Of a stretch of DNA of 15,119 bases, positions 7,717-14,396 are shown piece by piece. Below the pieces are notes generated by a model. That model ran no database searches. It was not told the DNA's origin and saw only the letters and a list, made by a program, of their open reading frames with translations. How positions within the stretch are numbered: position 1 is the stretch's first letter; each line of letters begins with the position of its first letter. The DNA comes from JBCDBW01 sp039182965 (lineage in GTDB: Bacteria; Verrucomicrobiota; Verrucomicrobiia; Verrucomicrobiales; DEV007): the NCBI GenBank assembly GCA_039182965.1, contig JBCDBW010000107.1, forward strand, positions 1-15,119, read 5' to 3'. Made by a program: the position numbers and the translations under genes.

Positions 7717-8393
7717 TTCTCCTCCTTCGCCGCCCGCCACTCGCCCACAACCAAGAATTGCTTGCCGAATATCAACCACGCGATCTTCAACTTCAAATAG
7801 AGCGAGACAAACCAAAGGGGATACATCCGCCCCCCCTCCATCGTATACGGCAGAAAACTCCGCTCGCACATCGTCACCATGAACCCCTTCAACTCGAGAA
7901 GCTCTTTCAACGACAATTCTGTCAACGCCACATGGTGATCCCAAAAATCCCAATACTTTCCATGCAGCCGATTGTAATTCGGGCCCAACGCCACCAGCTT
8001 CCCCCCCTCCCGCAAACAACGCCCCACCTCCTCAAGCGTCCGCTCCAAGGCTTCCTTGTTCGGCAAGTGCTCGAAAAAATTACTCGTAAATACCACGTCC
8101 AACTCCCCGTCCTTGAACGGCCATCGCGTCGAACAATCCTGCTCAAGAAATTCCACCCCGTCTTCCAAAAACTCCCTCGACGCCGGATTCAAATCCATCC
8201 CAAACCGCTCACCACACTCAATCTGATTGATGAAATCACCATACCCACACCCCAAATCAAGCACGCGATCATCACGCTTCACCAGGCGATGAAAAAAAGA
8301 ACCGCACAATACGGTCCACACCTTGTTCCGATACACCCGCGTCTTCCCAAATCGTCGAGCGTATATCTGCTCGAGCTCCTCCCCTTTTACCAT
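7713..8393 (-). CDS. Class I SAM-dependent methyltransferase
   Basis: A 226-residue protein with the Rossmann motif I VLDLGCGYGDF (residues 44-54), then the acidic residue of motif II in GMDLNPAS, motif IV in LDVVFTSNFFEHL and the post-motif loop CLREGGKLVALGPNY. These bind S-adenosylmethionine, and the FEHL element is typical of the Methyltransf_11 group. After about residue 165 comes a hydrophobic region (YPLWFVSLYLKLKIAWLIFGKQFLVV), which could bind the membrane or be a substrate-side extension. Given its place between gmhA and the glycosyltransferases, it may methylate a sugar or polyprenyl-linked glycan. It starts 31 bases after the gmhA stop, and its end overlaps the GT2 start by four bases. 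Substrate not known. Confidence 0.88.
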   Translation of the reverse strand: MVKGEELEQIYARRFGKTRVYRNKVWTVLCGSFFHRLVKRDDRVLDLGCGYGDFINQIECGERFGMDLNPASREFLEDGVEFLEQDCSTRWPFKDGELDVVFTSNFFEHLPNKEALERTLEEVGRCLREGGKLVALGPNYNRLHGKYWDFWDHHVALTELSLKELLELKGFMVTMCERSFLPYTMEGGRMYPLWFVSLYLKLKIAWLIFGKQFLVVGEWRAAKEEK

Positions 8394-8424
8394 CAGTCGT
8401 TCCCTTGCACTCTCCTCAATTGAC

Positions 8425-9012
8425 TCAACTCACCGCCCGCTCCGCCAAATCACACAAAACATGCCCCACCAATATATGCCCCTCCTGTATCCGCGCCGAT
8501 CCCTTCCCCGGCACCACCAAAACATGATCCGCCAACCCCTCCGCCTTCATCCGCCCCCCGTCCCCGCCCGTCAACGCCGCCGTCACCGCCCCGCGCTCAC
8601 GCGCCTCCGCCAACCCACGCAATACATTCTCACTGTTCCCCGATGTCGAAATCCCCACCACCAGGTCCCCCTTCACCACCAAGGCCTCCGCTTGCCGACG
8701 ATACACGTCGTCATACCCGTAATCGTTCCCCACCGCCGTCAAAATCGATGTGTCCACCGTGAAGGCAATCGACGGCAAACCCTTCCGCTCCATCTGAAAA
8801 CGCCCCACCAGTTCCGCCGCCAAATGCTGGCTGTCCGCCGCACTACCCCCGTTCCCCATGAAACACACCTTGTTCCCCGACCGCAAACAATCCGCCATCG
8901 CCGCCGCCATCGCCGCCACCACCCCCGCTTCCCCCTTCAAGGCCTCAATCACCCCCAAATGCTCGTCCGCCGCCGCACAAAAAACCGCCTCATAATCATT
9001 CACCGAATCCAT
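8425..9012 (-). CDS. gmhA: Phosphoheptose isomerase GmhA
   Basis: A SIS-domain isomerase that converts sedoheptulose 7-phosphate to D-glycero-D-manno-heptose 7-phosphate, the first step of heptose synthesis in the cytoplasm. Visible landmarks are MGNGGSAADSQHLAAELVGRF, VGNDYGYDDVYRRQ, GISTSGNS (phosphate grip), TGGDGGRMK, and RIQEGHILVGH with the Gln, Glu and His that belong to the active site. The start was moved to the ATG at 9012. A strong AAGGAGG lies about 10 bases before it, giving a normal length of 195 residues. The longer alternative from TTG 9039 would put that site inside the coding region, though TTGA would then overlap the kinase stop. It follows the heptose kinase gene directly, so the two are probably co-translated. 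Confidence 0.95.
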   Translation of the reverse strand: MDSVNDYEAVFCAAADEHLGVIEALKGEAGVVAAMAAAMADCLRSGNKVCFMGNGGSAADSQHLAAELVGRFQMERKGLPSIAFTVDTSILTAVGNDYGYDDVYRRQAEALVVKGDLVVGISTSGNSENVLRGLAEARERGAVTAALTGGDGGRMKAEGLADHVLVVPGKGSARIQEGHILVGHVLCDLAERAVS

Positions 9013-9035
9013 ATCTGAATATACCTCCTTTTCGC

Positions 9036-10040
9036 TCAATCCCGAACCTCGACCGACTCCAATAACTCCTCACGCGTCAACGTCGCCGTCCCAAGCTTGC
9101 CCACCACCACTCCGCTCGCATGATTCGATAACTCCGCCGCCTCCTGCGCACTCGCTCCCGCACACAACGCCAAGGTAAAAATCGCAATCGCCGTGTCCCC
9201 CGCCCCCGACACGTCGAACACCGCTTGCGCACGCGTATCAATGTGAAACGGCGGCTGATCCCGCTCAAACAACATCATCCCCTGTTCGCCCAGCGTGATC
9301 TTCAACATGTCCGTCCCCCATCGATCCAACAGCTCCCCCCCCACCTCCAACAATGCCTCGTCCGTCATCGGATCATCCGTCGGCGGACTCTCCGGCACCC
9401 CCGTAATCTGAAATGCCTCCAAACGATTCGGCTTGATAGCCGTCACTCCGTCCCACTCCAAAGAATTGCCTGAACTCGGATCCACCGTAATCACCAACCC
9501 CGCCTCCCGCGCAATCGGCACCAATCGATCCACCGTCGCCTGCGTCAAAAATCCCTTCCCATAATCCTCAAGGATTACCCCATCCAAATCCCCTGCACGC
9601 GCCAATAGAAATTCCGCCAATTCCTTCACCTGCCCGTCCGTCAACTCCGCAGGACGCTCATGATCAATCCGCACCACCTGCTGCTGCCGCGCAATAATCC
9701 GCGTTTTCGTGATCGTTGCACAAACCGGACTCCGAATAACCCCTTCCGTCCGAATCCTCCCCTCTTCCAGTACCCCCGCCAATACCCCCCCGTTCTCATC
9801 ATCCCCCACCAGCCCCGATATCGAAACCTCACCAGCGAACGGCACTAGGTTCCGCGCCACGTTGGCCGCACCCCCAGGATAAATAGACTCCTTCCCCACC
9901 TGCACCACCGGCACCGGTGCCTCGGGCGATATCCGCGACACATTCCCCCAAATAAAACGGTCCAACATCACGTCCCCAAAGACCAGCAACCGCTTCTCGC
10001 GGAATCTCGCTACCAAGTCTTTCGCCCGCTCTATTTCCAT
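9036..10040 (-). CDS. hldA: D-glycero-beta-D-manno-heptose-7-phosphate kinase (HldE kinase domain only, HldA type)
   Basis: A PfkB/ribokinase-fold kinase of 334 residues that phosphorylates heptose 7-phosphate to the 1,7-bisphosphate. Key sites are FGDVMLDRFIWGNVSRISPEAPVPV (N-terminus), YPGGAANVARNL (54-65), ILEDYGKGFL (156-165), TVDPSSGN (185-192), IKPNRLEA (202-209) and the anion-hole motif DVSGAGDTA (276-284, with D282 the catalytic base). It ends here, without the nucleotidyltransferase domain that follows in bifunctional HldE, so a separate cytidylyltransferase-type partner would have to be elsewhere. The gene sits between a possible promoter near 10175 and gmhA, and its TGA overlaps a possible TTG start of gmhA. 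The ATG at 10040 has only a weak AGAGG before it. The symbol rests on being the kinase half; rfaE1 is an alternative name. Confidence 0.93.
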   Translation of the reverse strand: MEIERAKDLVARFREKRLLVFGDVMLDRFIWGNVSRISPEAPVPVVQVGKESIYPGGAANVARNLVPFAGEVSISGLVGDDENGGVLAGVLEEGRIRTEGVIRSPVCATITKTRIIARQQQVVRIDHERPAELTDGQVKELAEFLLARAGDLDGVILEDYGKGFLTQATVDRLVPIAREAGLVITVDPSSGNSLEWDGVTAIKPNRLEAFQITGVPESPPTDDPMTDEALLEVGGELLDRWGTDMLKITLGEQGMMLFERDQPPFHIDTRAQAVFDVSGAGDTAIAIFTLALCAGASAQEAAELSNHASGVVVGKLGTATLTREELLESVEVRD

Positions 10041-10254
10041 GCCTCTAATTCAAGTTCAGACCTTACCCACCGTGCTCCCTGAGCCAAACAGTTTCTACAC
10101 TCAATTCCCTTTCTTACAGGGGACTTACAGACCCAATCGCGCCCCGTTGAGGCAAGAGCAAATTAAAACAGTTCGCGGTACACAAATCAAGGGTTAGGAC
10201 GTGGAGAGCTATCCTCGAAGTTGACCAATCGATCCCATACTTGACCCCGCCATT
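10041..10254. other. Gap between glf and hldA, with candidate promoter and short direct repeats
   Basis: No gene is seen in these 214 bases, and no tRNA or clear hairpin-plus-T-run terminator. They hold a possible promoter (listed separately), TTGACC twice at 10221-10226 and 10241-10246 (20 bases apart, about two helical turns), and CTTACAG twice at 10113-10119 and 10124-10130 (11 bases apart). The TTGACC pair lies upstream of the candidate promoter in the minus direction, so it could bind a regulator. With motifs this short, chance is also possible. Confidence 0.4.
10162..10190 (-). promoter_or_regulatory. Candidate sigma-70-type promoter for hldA-gmhA
   Basis: On the minus strand TTGATT (-35, 4 of 6 consensus) and TTTAAT (-10, 5 of 6) stand exactly 17 bases apart. 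Transcription would begin near 10155, leaving about 115 bases before the hldA ATG. This is inferred from pattern only; this organism's promoters are not known to me. Confidence 0.3.
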
Positions 10255-11409
10255 CTAACCCTCCTCGTTCGGAAACACTGGTATCCTCTCCCCGCCACAC
10301 ACCACAACTCCATCCACAAATTCCAACGCCTCCCCTATAACCTTCTCCATATCCATATACCGATACGTTCCTAACCGCCCCAAAAACGACACTCCTCCTA
10401 GGCTTTCTGCCCTATCACGATACGCCGCCAACTTCTCCTTATCCGCCACCAATCGCTTCGGAAAAAACGGTTCGTCCTCCGGCCCGGTCTCCTGACTGTA
10501 TTCCTCAAAATACACGGTCCGTTCATGCTCTTCCCATGGTGCAAAATGCTTGTGCTCGTGCACCCGCGTATACGGCACTTCTTCCCCGGGGTAATTCAGG
10601 ACCGCATTCCCTTGATGATCTCCCTCCGCCTCATGCCGCCGGAAGGTCACGGTCCGATATCCCAAACGTCCGTCCTCATAATCAAAATACGCATCGATCG
10701 GACCCGTGTAGAAAACATGACTAAATCCCTCGCCATCAGACGCCCGAAAGGTCTCTCCTAATCGCACTTCAATCGCCTCATGCGCCAACATCCGCTCCAC
10801 TACCGAGGTGTATCCCTCTTCCGGTATCCCCTGATACTTTTTGTCATAATAACAGTCATCGTAATTGAAACGCACCGGCAAGCGCTTCAATACCGACGCC
10901 GGCAATTCCCGCGGGGATACCCCCCATTGCTTCTTCGTATAGCCCAGAAAAAATGCCTCATATAGCTCCCGACCCAAAAACTTCAACGCCTGCTCTTCGA
11001 AATTTTTTGGCTCCCCGATTGTCGTATCACCCAGTCCCGCCACAAACTCACGCGCTTCCCCGGGATCAAACGCCTTCCCGAAATACTGGTTGATCGTGTG
11101 CAAATTGATCGGCATTGAGAACACACCCTTTTCCGTAACCGCCTTCACACGATTCGTGAAGGAGCGGAAATTCCCGAACTCATTCACATATCGCCATACC
11201 CGCTCGTTGTTCGTGTTGAAGATATGCGGCCCATACTCATGCACCATCACTCCCGTCGCCTTGTCCCGCTCCGTATGACAATTCCCAGCCAAATGCGCAC
11301 GCTGATCCACTACCAACACACGCCCGTCCATCCGCGTCGCCAGCTCACGTGCCAACACCGCCCCAGACATCCCAGCACCCACCACTAAATATCGTAGCCC
11401 CTCTTTCAT
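10255..11409 (-). CDS. glf: UDP-galactopyranose mutase
   Basis: A FAD-dependent mutase that interconverts UDP-galactopyranose and UDP-galactofuranose, providing Galf for the surface glycan. The N-terminal dinucleotide fold is LRYLVVGAGMSGAVLARELA, followed by VLVVDQRAHLAGNCHT and HEYGPHIFNT (58-67), highly typical of the family. FSMPINLHTINQYFG, FFLGYTKKQWG and RLPVRFNYDDCYYDKKYQGIPEEGYT follow (substrate and mobile loop region), then FLGRLGTYRYMDMEKVI near the end. The start was set to the ATG at 11409, preceded by GGGGGAG, giving 384 residues as is usual for Glf. A frame from TTG 11442 only adds a non-conserved head. It is separated from the NusG-like gene by a leader of about 180 bases and is the first enzyme gene of the cluster. 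Confidence 0.95.
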   Translation of the reverse strand: MKEGLRYLVVGAGMSGAVLARELATRMDGRVLVVDQRAHLAGNCHTERDKATGVMVHEYGPHIFNTNNERVWRYVNEFGNFRSFTNRVKAVTEKGVFSMPINLHTINQYFGKAFDPGEAREFVAGLGDTTIGEPKNFEEQALKFLGRELYEAFFLGYTKKQWGVSPRELPASVLKRLPVRFNYDDCYYDKKYQGIPEEGYTSVVERMLAHEAIEVRLGETFRASDGEGFSHVFYTGPIDAYFDYEDGRLGYRTVTFRRHEAEGDHQGNAVLNYPGEEVPYTRVHEHKHFAPWEEHERTVYFEEYSQETGPEDEPFFPKRLVADKEKLAAYRDRAESLGGVSFLGRLGTYRYMDMEKVIGEALEFVDGVVVCGGERIPVFPNEEG

Positions 11410-11561
11410 CCACGCTCCCCCGCACACCATACTTTCAAACAAGCTGCCGCCCTTGGTCCTTTGCCAGTTTTCATGACAAAACCATTCGTTTCATGATCTA
11501 TTTTATTCCCGTCCGCTTCCAAAACGTTCGGCCCATGCTCATTAGCCACCAAGCCATCCAT
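11406..11561 (-). CDS. Possible 51-codon small ORF in the glf leader (doubtful)
   Basis: An ATG at 11561 opens 51 codons (MDGLVANEHGPNVLEADGNK...) ending in TGA that overlaps the glf ATG as ATGA, the overlap style used elsewhere in this operon. There is no clear Shine-Dalgarno (only AGAG) and I recognise no family. The region may simply be an untranslated leader. It is reported because the junction is suggestive. Confidence 0.2.
   Translation of the reverse strand: MDGLVANEHGPNVLEADGNKIDHETNGFVMKTGKGPRAAACLKVWCAGERG
11440..11451 (-). promoter_or_regulatory. ops-like 12-base element in the glf leader (speculative)
   Basis: The minus strand reads GGCGGCAGCTTG here, close to the RfaH recruitment element known in enterobacteria (GGCGGTAGCGTG-like). 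It lies between the NusG/RfaH-like gene and glf, where such an element would act on the polysaccharide operon. The match is short, and a recruiting site in another phylum need not resemble the E. coli one. Confidence 0.15.
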
Positions 11562-11592
11562 CTCTGGAACGCCCAAGAGCTAGGTCGCACCG

Positions 11593-12180
11593 TCATTCCT
11601 CGGTCATTGCCAGACTTCGCGCCTCCTTTTGACCCAAGACTGAGCCGCGGGACACCTCCACCTGACAAACACTCCCAAGAAAATCTAACAAAATTCCTAC
11701 TCGCTCCTTCGCCGGCATCAACCGCGTTACCACTGCCATCATCCCTCGCATTGGCCCCTCGACCACTTCCACCTCATCTCCCGGCGCCATCGCATCTTGG
11801 ACCGTGATCGCTGATTCATCATCCAGACTCTTCGACAACTCATTGATCACCGCACTCGGAATCGCCGGAATCTCACCACCGAATTTCACGACCTTGGTCA
11901 CCGATGGCGTCGCACTCACCAAGCGCAGATGCATGACCAAATCAAATCTTACAAAGACATAGCCCGGAAACAACGCTTCCACGAACCACACCCGCCCCCG
12001 TCGCGTCGCTTTCTCAAACCGAATGCGGGGGCAAAATACTTCCACACCATCGATTTTCTCCAGATGCGCCGCGGCGATGTGCTCAGACCTCAACTTCGAC
12101 CGAACACAATGCCAGGTCACGTCGCCCGACGACGCGGTCTCCGCGTCTTCCGTCGCCACTGCCCTCAATTCATCACCCAT
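11593..12180 (-). CDS. NusG-family transcription antiterminator (RfaH/UpxY-like)
   Basis: 195 residues. After a variable head, the NGN domain spans about residues 22-115 (VTWHCVRSKLRSEHIAAAHLEK, CPRIRFEKATRRGRVWFVEALFPGYVFVRFD, then VTKVVKFGGEIPAIPSAVI). The KOW motif follows at about 133-165 (PGDEVEVVEGPMRGMMAVVTRLMPAKERV). This order is that of NusG, which binds RNA polymerase, but the NGN matches specialised paralogues such as RfaH and UpxY, which act only on long polysaccharide operons. Its position as second gene of the cluster, 3 bases after the GbsR-type regulator gene, fits a dedicated antiterminator. A housekeeping NusG would normally sit beside secE and ribosomal genes, which are absent. 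Specificity remains inferred. Confidence 0.85.
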   Translation of the reverse strand: MGDELRAVATEDAETASSGDVTWHCVRSKLRSEHIAAAHLEKIDGVEVFCPRIRFEKATRRGRVWFVEALFPGYVFVRFDLVMHLRLVSATPSVTKVVKFGGEIPAIPSAVINELSKSLDDESAITVQDAMAPGDEVEVVEGPMRGMMAVVTRLMPAKERVGILLDFLGSVCQVEVSRGSVLGQKEARSLAMTEE

Positions 12181-12183
12181 TCC

Positions 12184-12741
12184 CTATCCCAAAAATTTTC
12201 GAATCAGCGGCAACAGTTGCCGCGCCTTCCGCTCCCACTTACCTAAACGTTCCACCCGGTCGCGATAAAACTCTCCCACCTCTCGATCACTCCCCTGCAT
12301 TGCCTCGTCCTCAGCCAACTCCCGCAACCGCACCAGCCGCTGTCCCCCCGTGTCCAGATGCGGTTCCAGTTGCTCTTTAATAAATCCCGATGCCAGAGGC
12401 TTCAACTCCGCCACCGCTTCATAAAAATCCCGCCGGTCGCCAGCCACATACACTGCACGCACCGCTCCCAAATGGCGCAACGATCGTAGTCCCTGACTCG
12501 CCGACCCTTTGCTGATTTTCAAGCGCGCCACCAATTCATCCAACGGTAAAGGCTCGGGCGAAATAAACAATAAGCCATAAATCTCTCCCACCGACTTCGG
12601 AATCCCCAAGAGCTTTACCCCGTTGACAAACAACTCAATCACTTCAAGTTCCAAAGCATTTAGAGGCACCACGCCCTCCTCGCCACCCACATCCACACGC
12701 GTCCTCCCACGGAGGCTGGTCGAAAGTGCTCTTGAAGCCAT
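12184..12741 (-). CDS. GbsR/MarR-type winged-helix transcriptional regulator
   Basis: A 185-residue regulator. The winged helix-turn-helix lies in GIPKSVGEIYGLLFISPEPLPLDELVARLKISKGSASQGLRSLRHLGAVRAVYVAGDRRDFYEA, with the recognition helix in KGSASQGLRSL. That is the GbsR subgroup layout of the MarR superfamily. The C-terminal part (after about residue 115) is helical, rich in Glu and Arg, and probably forms the dimer interface or ligand pocket. I chose the ATG at 12741; GTG 12747 two codons earlier is possible. No Shine-Dalgarno is visible. The gene leads the minus-strand polysaccharide cluster, 3 bases ahead of the NusG-like gene. A perfect inverted repeat with its centre about 42 bases upstream of the ATG suggests self-regulation. 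In Bacillus, GbsR responds to choline; that ligand should not be assumed here. Confidence 0.88.
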   Translation of the reverse strand: MASRALSTSLRGRTRVDVGGEEGVVPLNALELEVIELFVNGVKLLGIPKSVGEIYGLLFISPEPLPLDELVARLKISKGSASQGLRSLRHLGAVRAVYVAGDRRDFYEAVAELKPLASGFIKEQLEPHLDTGGQRLVRLRELAEDEAMQGSDREVGEFYRDRVERLGKWERKARQLLPLIRKFLG

Positions 12742-12768
12742 GAACACGCTAAGACTAACGCGTGAATC

Positions 12769-12796
12769 AATTTGTTCAAATTAAACTGAACAAATT
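12769..12796. promoter_or_regulatory. Perfect inverted repeat, candidate operator for the GbsR-type regulator
   Basis: Two 10-base arms, AATTTGTTCA and TGAACAAATT, are exact reverse complements around an 8-base AT-rich spacer. It sits 28 bases upstream of the regulator's ATG and fits a dimeric MarR/GbsR-family binding site. Function is inferred from position and symmetry. Confidence 0.5.
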
Positions 12797-12804
12797 ACAC
12801 TAAG

Positions 12805-12818
12805 ATTAGTTAACTAAT
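12805..12818. promoter_or_regulatory. 14-base perfect palindrome
   Basis: ATTAGTTAACTAAT, self-complementary, lies 8 bases to the right of the 28-base inverted repeat. Being short and AT-rich it could arise by chance, but its place in the same control region makes a second binding site plausible. Confidence 0.35.
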
Positions 12819-13005
12819 TAAGCGTGTGACCACAACCAACGAAGTACGAACACCAAATCACGACCATCCCCACGCCGTCACACCCCACCAACAACCCCCT
12901 CACCCCCATACGCCCCTCCCGCCCTCCGACTGCCCCAAAACGCCACGCCCTCTTGCTTCACCACACCCTCCAGTCGATAGTCTCCCGACCCTCTAAGCAA
13001 ACCTC

Positions 13006-13671
13006 ATGAGCAACCAACAATTCCAATCCCAACTCACCGAAGATCTCGCTCGCCTCCGACAGCTGCTGAGCCACGCCCTCCCCAAAGATCTCCCGCACAA
13101 TACAAAAAATCCTGATCTCATCCGAATCCTCGACCTCGCCTGCGGCAACTGTCACGAGGCCGAAACGCTCGCCGATCACTTCGCACCTCACACTCCAGCG
13201 CAACCCTCCGCGCCCGCAATGGTCGAACTCGTCGGCGTCGATGTCCGCGAACGCGAGATCGCAGACGCCACTGCTCGATGCAGCGACTACCTCAAGAACC
13301 TCGCTAGATCACAAGGAAACAACCACGCTAAAAAACGTGCCTTCGAATTCCTTGCCGCTGATGCAACCAAAGTGGCCTCCCATCGGGAACTCAGCGATCC
13401 CTTCGACGTTGTGTTCCTCCGCCACCAGAATTTCTGGCACGACAAAGAAATATGGCACGAGATCTTCCAGCAAGGCCTCGAAAAACTGAATCCCGGAGGA
13501 ACTCTTATCCTAACGTCCTATTTTGACCGCGAACACGCCCTCGCCCTTGAAGCTGTTCAGCACCTGGGTGGTGATCTCATTACCACGATGGAGAATTCCG
13601 AGGCCCGCGCCCTGAAGACACCCGGCAAATCAATCGATAAACAACTCGCCGTCTTTCGCAAGCCAGCTTGA
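13006..13671 (+). CDS. Class I SAM-dependent methyltransferase
   Basis: 221 residues with motif I ILDLACGNCHEAETLA (41-56), the acidic residue that contacts the SAM ribose in VELVGVDVREREIA (D79), AADATK (motif III), DPFDVVFLRHQNFW (motif IV) and LNPGGTLILTSYFDREH. It ends in KSIDKQLAVFRKP. It is a cytoplasmic methyltransferase of unknown substrate. It is transcribed away from the polysaccharide operon and uses C-ending codons, in contrast to the G-ending leftward genes. There is no clear Shine-Dalgarno before the ATG at 13006. It ends 14 bases before the convergent IF-1 gene, so the two 3' ends face each other. Confidence 0.85.
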   Translation: MSNQQFQSQLTEDLARLRQLLSHALPKDLPHNTKNPDLIRILDLACGNCHEAETLADHFAPHTPAQPSAPAMVELVGVDVREREIADATARCSDYLKNLARSQGNNHAKKRAFEFLAADATKVASHRELSDPFDVVFLRHQNFWHDKEIWHEIFQQGLEKLNPGGTLILTSYFDREHALALEAVQHLGGDLITTMENSEARALKTPGKSIDKQLAVFRKPA

Positions 13672-13685
13672 TCGATTACCCCAAA

Positions 13686-13910
13686 CTAGCGCAGGCGGTA
13701 AACGATTCTCGCCTTGTCAGTATCATAAGGCGACATTTCCAGTTTCACCCGGTCGCCCGCTACCAGACGTATGAAACGCTTACGCATTTTACCCGAAATG
13801 TGTGCCAACACCACATGCCCATTCTCCAATTGCACCCGGAACATCGTCCCAGGCAGCACCGTGTGAACGGTCCCTTCCAACTCCACACACTTGTCTTGTT
13901 TCTTCGCCAT
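13686..13910 (-). CDS. infA: Translation initiation factor IF-1
   Basis: Standard 74-residue IF-1, an OB-fold protein that binds the ribosomal A site during initiation. MAKKQDKCVELEGTVHTVLP, TMFRVQLENGHVVLAHISGKMRK and IRLVAGDRVKLEMSPYDTDKARI match the family closely. A longer frame starts 11 codons upstream (13943), but MAKK... is the usual N-terminus, so ATG 13910 is preferred. It faces the plus-strand methyltransferase at its 3' end and is divergent from the small lipoprotein gene, with about 140 bases between their starts. Confidence 0.96.
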   Translation of the reverse strand: MAKKQDKCVELEGTVHTVLPGTMFRVQLENGHVVLAHISGKMRKRFIRLVAGDRVKLEMSPYDTDKARIVYRLR

Positions 13911-14052
13911 ATACTTATCAAAAAGTTCGAACACTCTCGCCAACGATCGTGCCGTTCCAAGCCATAACGGGTTGCAGTTCCCGCCCTTTCAAATAACAAT
14001 AAGTCACTTCCGTCAACTTCCGAACGAAAAGAATCCATTTTTTGGCATCTTT
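13911..14052. promoter_or_regulatory. Divergent intergenic region between infA and the lipoprotein gene
   Basis: Promoters for both genes should be here. The best hint is a minus-strand TTGACG at 14011-14016, a 5-of-6 match to a -35 box, but no good -10 follows at 16-18 bases. On the plus strand only weak boxes are seen (TTGCAG with AACAAT 17 bases on). No RNA gene or hairpin is evident. Confidence 0.3.
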
Positions 14053-14370
14053 ATGACCCCGAAGGCAAAAAAGATCCTCTCTCCCGCGCCCCTTTCCACC
14101 CTTTTTCTGCTCGCAGGCGCATTCGCCTTTGGAACCTCTGCGTGCAAAACGATCCCAGATCGAGATGAGGTCGAACACTATCGCGAGCAAGCCGAGGTCG
14201 AAGCCCAAAAGGAAATTGCCGAGGTCGAAGCCCGCTATCAAGCCGGCGAAATTGATCAAAAAGCCTACGAGTCACAAGTGGAATACATCAAAGCGACGAC
14301 ACCCGAGCGAGCTTACCGCGCACTCTATACTGATTACATGCTTCGCGAAAGCGCTTCCGGTCGCCGCTGA
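14053..14370 (+). CDS. Small putative lipoprotein with a 9-residue repeat coiled segment
   Basis: 105 residues from the ATG at 14053. A longer frame upstream crosses the infA promoter region and lacks any signal-like head. The N-terminus is basic (MTPKAKK), then hydrophobic (LSTLFLLAGAFAFGTSAC), with Cys31 as a candidate lipidated residue. The lipobox TSAC is weaker than the usual L-x-x-C. Lys at +2 would not retain it in the inner membrane under the E. coli rule. Residues 38-82 form five 9-residue units (DEVEHYREQ, AEVEAQKEI, AEVEARYQA, GEIDQKAYE, SQVEYIKAT), likely an alpha-helical coil. I do not recognise the family. It could be an envelope anchor or stalk protein; this is a guess. Confidence 0.6.
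   Translation: MTPKAKKILSPAPLSTLFLLAGAFAFGTSACKTIPDRDEVEHYREQAEVEAQKEIAEVEARYQAGEIDQKAYESQVEYIKATTPERAYRALYTDYMLRESASGRR
14164..14298 (+). repeat. 27-base in-frame tandem repeat within the lipoprotein gene
   Basis: Five diverged 27-base units begin at 14164, 14191, 14218, 14245 and 14272. Units 2 and 3 share the 16 bases GCCGAGGTCGAAGCCC (14191-14206 and 14218-14233), and the first unit shares GAGGTCGAA at the same phase. The later units have diverged, mostly keeping the [E/Q]-[V/I]-[E/D] amino-acid core. Confidence 0.65.
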
Positions 14371-14396
14371 CCCTCCTAGCTCTGCGCCACTCTCCA

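Larger units (their letters stand above)
12742..13005. promoter_or_regulatory. Divergent control region between the GbsR-type gene and the plus-strand methyltransferase
   Basis: The left 100 bases (12742-12840) are AT-rich and hold the palindromes listed separately, so they are the likely promoter/operator area for the leftward operon. I could not assign a convincing -35/-10 pair. The right part (12840-13005) is C-rich with very few G on the plus strand. It has no convincing gene; a Pro/His-rich frame there looks compositional. Confidence 0.5.

Noticed and set aside
7717..8019. Extended N-terminus of the GT2 gene starting at 8019
   Set aside because: It would overlap the methyltransferase by 300 bases in another frame; family motifs and a good Shine-Dalgarno support ATG 7716.
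12826..12996. GTG-initiated Pro/His-rich 56-codon frame on the plus strand
   Set aside because: Composition merely reflects the C-rich stretch, no ribosome-binding site, no recognisable family.
13672..13685. Bidirectional terminator between the convergent methyltransferase and infA genes
   Set aside because: Only 14 bases lie between the stops and I found no stable hairpin with a T-run across the junction.
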